Of a DNA stretch of 63,092 nucleotides, positions 61,535-63,092 are shown piece after piece. Source of the DNA: Hyphomicrobiales bacterium. Lineage in GTDB: Bacteria > Pseudomonadota > Alphaproteobacteria > Rhizobiales > Rhizobiaceae. Both the position numbers and the translations under genes were made by a program. The stretch spans positions 1 through 63,092 of the forward strand of contig UBNV01000024.1 in the NCBI GenBank assembly GCA_900466945.1, read 5' to 3'. The notes under the pieces are model-generated. The model worked only from the letters and a program-made list of their open reading frames with translations. It had not been told where the DNA came from and made no database searches. Numbering within the stretch: position 1 is the first letter of the stretch; each line of letters starts with the position of its first letter.

Positions 61535-62254
61535 ATGGATCCCATCCAGAACCGCTTCGGCTACGGCGCTCAGGCCCAGTCCGCGGCACTTTTCGACGAA
61601 GGCCTGCGCAAGCATATGCTGCGCGTCTACAATTACATGGGCCTCGGGCTGGTTATCACCGGCATCGTCGCCTTCGTAGTCAGCCAGACGCCGGCGCTCT
61701 ACGTGCCGATCTTCTCCACCCCGCTCAAGTGGGTCGTGATGCTGGCACCGCTCGCCTTCGTTTTCTTCTTCTCGTTCCGCATCCACGCGATGTCGGCCGC
61801 CACCGCGCAGATGGCCTTCTGGGCCTTCGCAGCCGTGATGGGTCTGTCGCTGTCGTCGGTCTTCCTGGTCTTTACCGGAACCTCGATCGCCCGCACCTTC
61901 TTCATCACCGCCACGATGTTCGGCGCGATGAGCCTCTATGGCTACACGACGAAGCGTGACCTGTCGAAGTTCGGCTCCTTCCTGATGATGGGTCTGATCG
62001 GTGTGGTCATCGCCTCGATCGTCAATATCTTCTTAGGCTCGAGCGCCCTGCAGTTTGCGATCTCGGTCATCGGCGTCGTCGTTTTCGTTGGCCTGACCGC
62101 TTGGGACACGCAGAACATCAAGGAACAGTATGCCGAGAATGTCGACCAGGAGAGCCAGCAGAAGCTCGCCGTCTTCGGTGCGCTTTCGCTCTACCTCAAC
62201 TTCGTCAACCTGTTCCAGCTGCTGCTGAGCCTGACCGGCCAGCGCGAGGAATAA
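61535..62254 (+). CDS. Bax inhibitor-1/YccA family membrane protein
   Basis: This 239-residue protein has seven membrane helices. TMBIM-family features are HMLRVYNYMGLGLVITGIVA, SRTF-like motif GTSIARTFFITATMFGAMSL and the C-terminal VGLTAWDTQNIKEQYAENVD, where Asp residues form the pH-sensitive diad of the BsYetJ calcium-leak channel. It probably acts in membrane homeostasis. It follows the anti-sigma gene by 20 bases with a perfect AAGGAGGT, so it may belong to the same stress operon. Confidence 0.92.
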   Translation: MDPIQNRFGYGAQAQSAALFDEGLRKHMLRVYNYMGLGLVITGIVAFVVSQTPALYVPIFSTPLKWVVMLAPLAFVFFFSFRIHAMSAATAQMAFWAFAAVMGLSLSSVFLVFTGTSIARTFFITATMFGAMSLYGYTTKRDLSKFGSFLMMGLIGVVIASIVNIFLGSSALQFAISVIGVVVFVGLTAWDTQNIKEQYAENVDQESQQKLAVFGALSLYLNFVNLFQLLLSLTGQREE

Positions 62255-62288
62255 GAATAAACGCGTCGGGAGAACGACGGAAAAAGAC

Positions 62289-62318
62289 GTGCCCGGGTCG
62301 CAAGGCCCGGGCACTTTT
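62289..62318 (+). terminator. terminator after the Bax-inhibitor gene
   Basis: A GTGCCCGGG/CCCGGGCAC stem with an 8-base loop is followed by TTTTCC. Confidence 0.88.
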
Positions 62319-62365
62319 CCGTTCAATGCACAGCAGATTTTTCGAGGCTATGGCTTCATCGTGAT

Positions 62366-62390
62366 CGAACGATCCAGCCCCTGCCGCGTT
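62366..62390 (+). promoter_or_regulatory. possible EcfG-type promoter for the Pmp3 gene
   Basis: CGAAC-N16-CGTT has one mismatch in the -35 and perfect -10 and spacing, 33 bases before the ATG. Confidence 0.45.
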
Positions 62391-62422
62391 ATAGCGGCGA
62401 CACAACCCCAATCGGAGTTCCC

Positions 62423-62581
62423 ATGGACGTCGTACGCATCCTTCTCGCCATCCTGCTCCCGCCGGTCGGCGTATTCCTCCAGGTGGGCATCGGCCTGCAT
62501 TTCTGGCTCAACATCCTGCTGACGCTGTTCGGTTACATTCCCGGCATCATTCACGCGATCTGGGTGATCATTCGAAAATAA
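62423..62581 (+). CDS. YqaE/Pmp3 family stress membrane protein
   Basis: This 52-residue protein has two membrane helices with the complete Pmp3 pattern: MDVVRILLAILLPPVGVFLQ, then GLHFWLNILLTLFGYIPGII and HAIWVII. Members protect membrane potential under salt or low-temperature stress. The ATG follows CGGAG at 6-base spacing. Confidence 0.9.
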   Translation: MDVVRILLAILLPPVGVFLQVGIGLHFWLNILLTLFGYIPGIIHAIWVIIRK

Positions 62582-62751
62582 CCCGTGAGTTATCTCGGAG
62601 ACTTCATGCAGAGCGGGATCGTATGGCCGCTCTGTTCCGTTCGAGAGGATGTCTTTGAGGACTGACCCGGCTTCAAGCGCCGAGCCATGTGCCGCAGCAC
62701 GATCAAGGCTTCCAGCCACCGGCACCTTACGGCCAGAAGCCGACCTGCCCC
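62582..62751. other. intergenic, convergent ends
   Basis: These 170 bases lie between the convergent Pmp3 gene and the 44-residue gene. No clear terminator hairpin or coding signal is seen. Confidence 0.35.
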
Positions 62752-62886
62752 TTACAGCGTTATCACGAGTACAGCCAGGAACAGGATCGAGAGCGCAACG
62801 GCTGCCATGGCCGCCCGCTGCCTGCAGACCTCGGCGAAACGGGAGTAGGTGGACTCACCGAAAAACTTTGCAATCGCATGTGACAT
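62752..62886 (-). CDS. 44-residue single-pass membrane protein
   Basis: The sequence starts MSHAIAKFFGESTYSRFAEV, and the C-terminal third is one hydrophobic helix (MAAVALSILFLAVLVITL). The ATG at 62886 has GGAG at 7-base spacing; the frame stays open upstream but without a start signal. Function unknown. It is the last gene supported in the window. Confidence 0.6.
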   Translation of the reverse strand: MSHAIAKFFGESTYSRFAEVCRQRAAMAAVALSILFLAVLVITL

Positions 62887-63092
62887 GGCAGTCTCCGACG
62901 AAACGAAGCCACTCATTGGCCTCGGCTGATATAGACACATTTTCGTCATAATCAGCGCGAGGTCAACAATCACGACTAGATTGGTATTCTAAAGATTCGG
63001 CACATTGGAAAACGCCTCACACACTCTCCAGTGAACCGCGGTGATTCCATTCACTCTTCGCGGAAAGCTCTTGTGATTTGGTCGGTGAATGG
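62887..63092. other. window end, no gene seen
   Basis: These 206 AT-richer bases should hold the promoter of the 44-residue gene. No coding frame, RNA gene or clear dyad is recognised before the end of the window. Confidence 0.35.

Noticed and set aside
1..63092. tRNA, rRNA, CRISPR array, transposase, integrase or prophage genes
   Set aside because: None recognised on either strand; no repeated spacer arrays or terminal inverted repeats flanking a mobile gene were seen.

Overview
The window looks like a chromosomal segment of a Rhizobiaceae bacterium (Rhizobium/Agrobacterium/Neorhizobium-like alphaproteobacterium). Support comes from the high GC content, the aminoacyl-[carrier protein] ligase locus, ExoD, the GGAAC-N16-CGTT promoters typical of the alphaproteobacterial general stress sigma factor EcfG, and many small rhizobial proteins (DUF465, DUF3008, Pmp3). 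I see no tRNA, rRNA, CRISPR array, transposase or phage gene, so it reads as core-plus-accessory chromosome. Family names rest on recognising motifs in the translated sequence; no database search was run.

Layout. 0.2-2.6 kb: small membrane protein, a cobalamin riboswitch driving an orphan CbiM-like permease, and purC. 2.6-9.3 kb: TetR regulator and a complete tripartite RND efflux operon. 9.4-13.1 kb: a MerR+XRE+cupin three-domain regulator divergent from gabT-gabD. 13.2-17.4 kb: an OxyR-like LysR lacking the redox cysteines, a DUF465 protein, and efp/epmA/epmB, a full EF-P beta-lysylation set. 17.5-26.9 kb, the most unusual region: carrier protein, acyl-CoA-dehydrogenase-like protein, amino acid:[carrier protein] ligase, DUF1839 protein and a GH2 beta-mannosidase-like protein, convergent with a GumK-like GT70, a GT4 and a secreted GH5. 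27.2-35.6 kb: purU, a kinase/M23-like/phospho-lyase triple fusion (probable hydroxylysine breakdown), DUF3307, and a LysR with a DAO-type oxidase and an ALDH7. 35.7-39.3 kb: tonB-exbD-exbB and a PfkB kinase. 39.5-48.4 kb: riboflavin synthase, a lone receiver domain, stress proteins, a frameshifted MgtC pseudogene, SDR, DUF3008, glgX, a PAS protein, and glutaryl-CoA dehydrogenase with its LysR. 48.5-56 kb: alpha-2-macroglobulin with PbpC. 56-63 kb: DUF995-like, OsmC, DUF1810, TerC/DUF475, small stress proteins, ExoD, ECF sigma/anti-sigma, a Bax-inhibitor-1 family protein, Pmp3 and a 44-residue membrane protein.

How the genes work together. Three themes recur. First, a carrier-protein amino-acid activation pathway sits beside surface-glycan enzymes; its product is unknown and it is the best candidate for an undescribed system. 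Second, lysine-type catabolism is spread over the window: the hydroxylysine kinase/phospho-lyase fusion would yield 2-aminoadipate semialdehyde, the ALDH7 would oxidise it, and glutaryl-CoA dehydrogenase acts further down. Two closely related LysR regulators flank the latter two loci. Third, several small genes between 40 and 62.6 kb carry EcfG-type promoters, and two genes (OsmC, TerC) have Shine-Dalgarno sequences buried in predicted hairpins.
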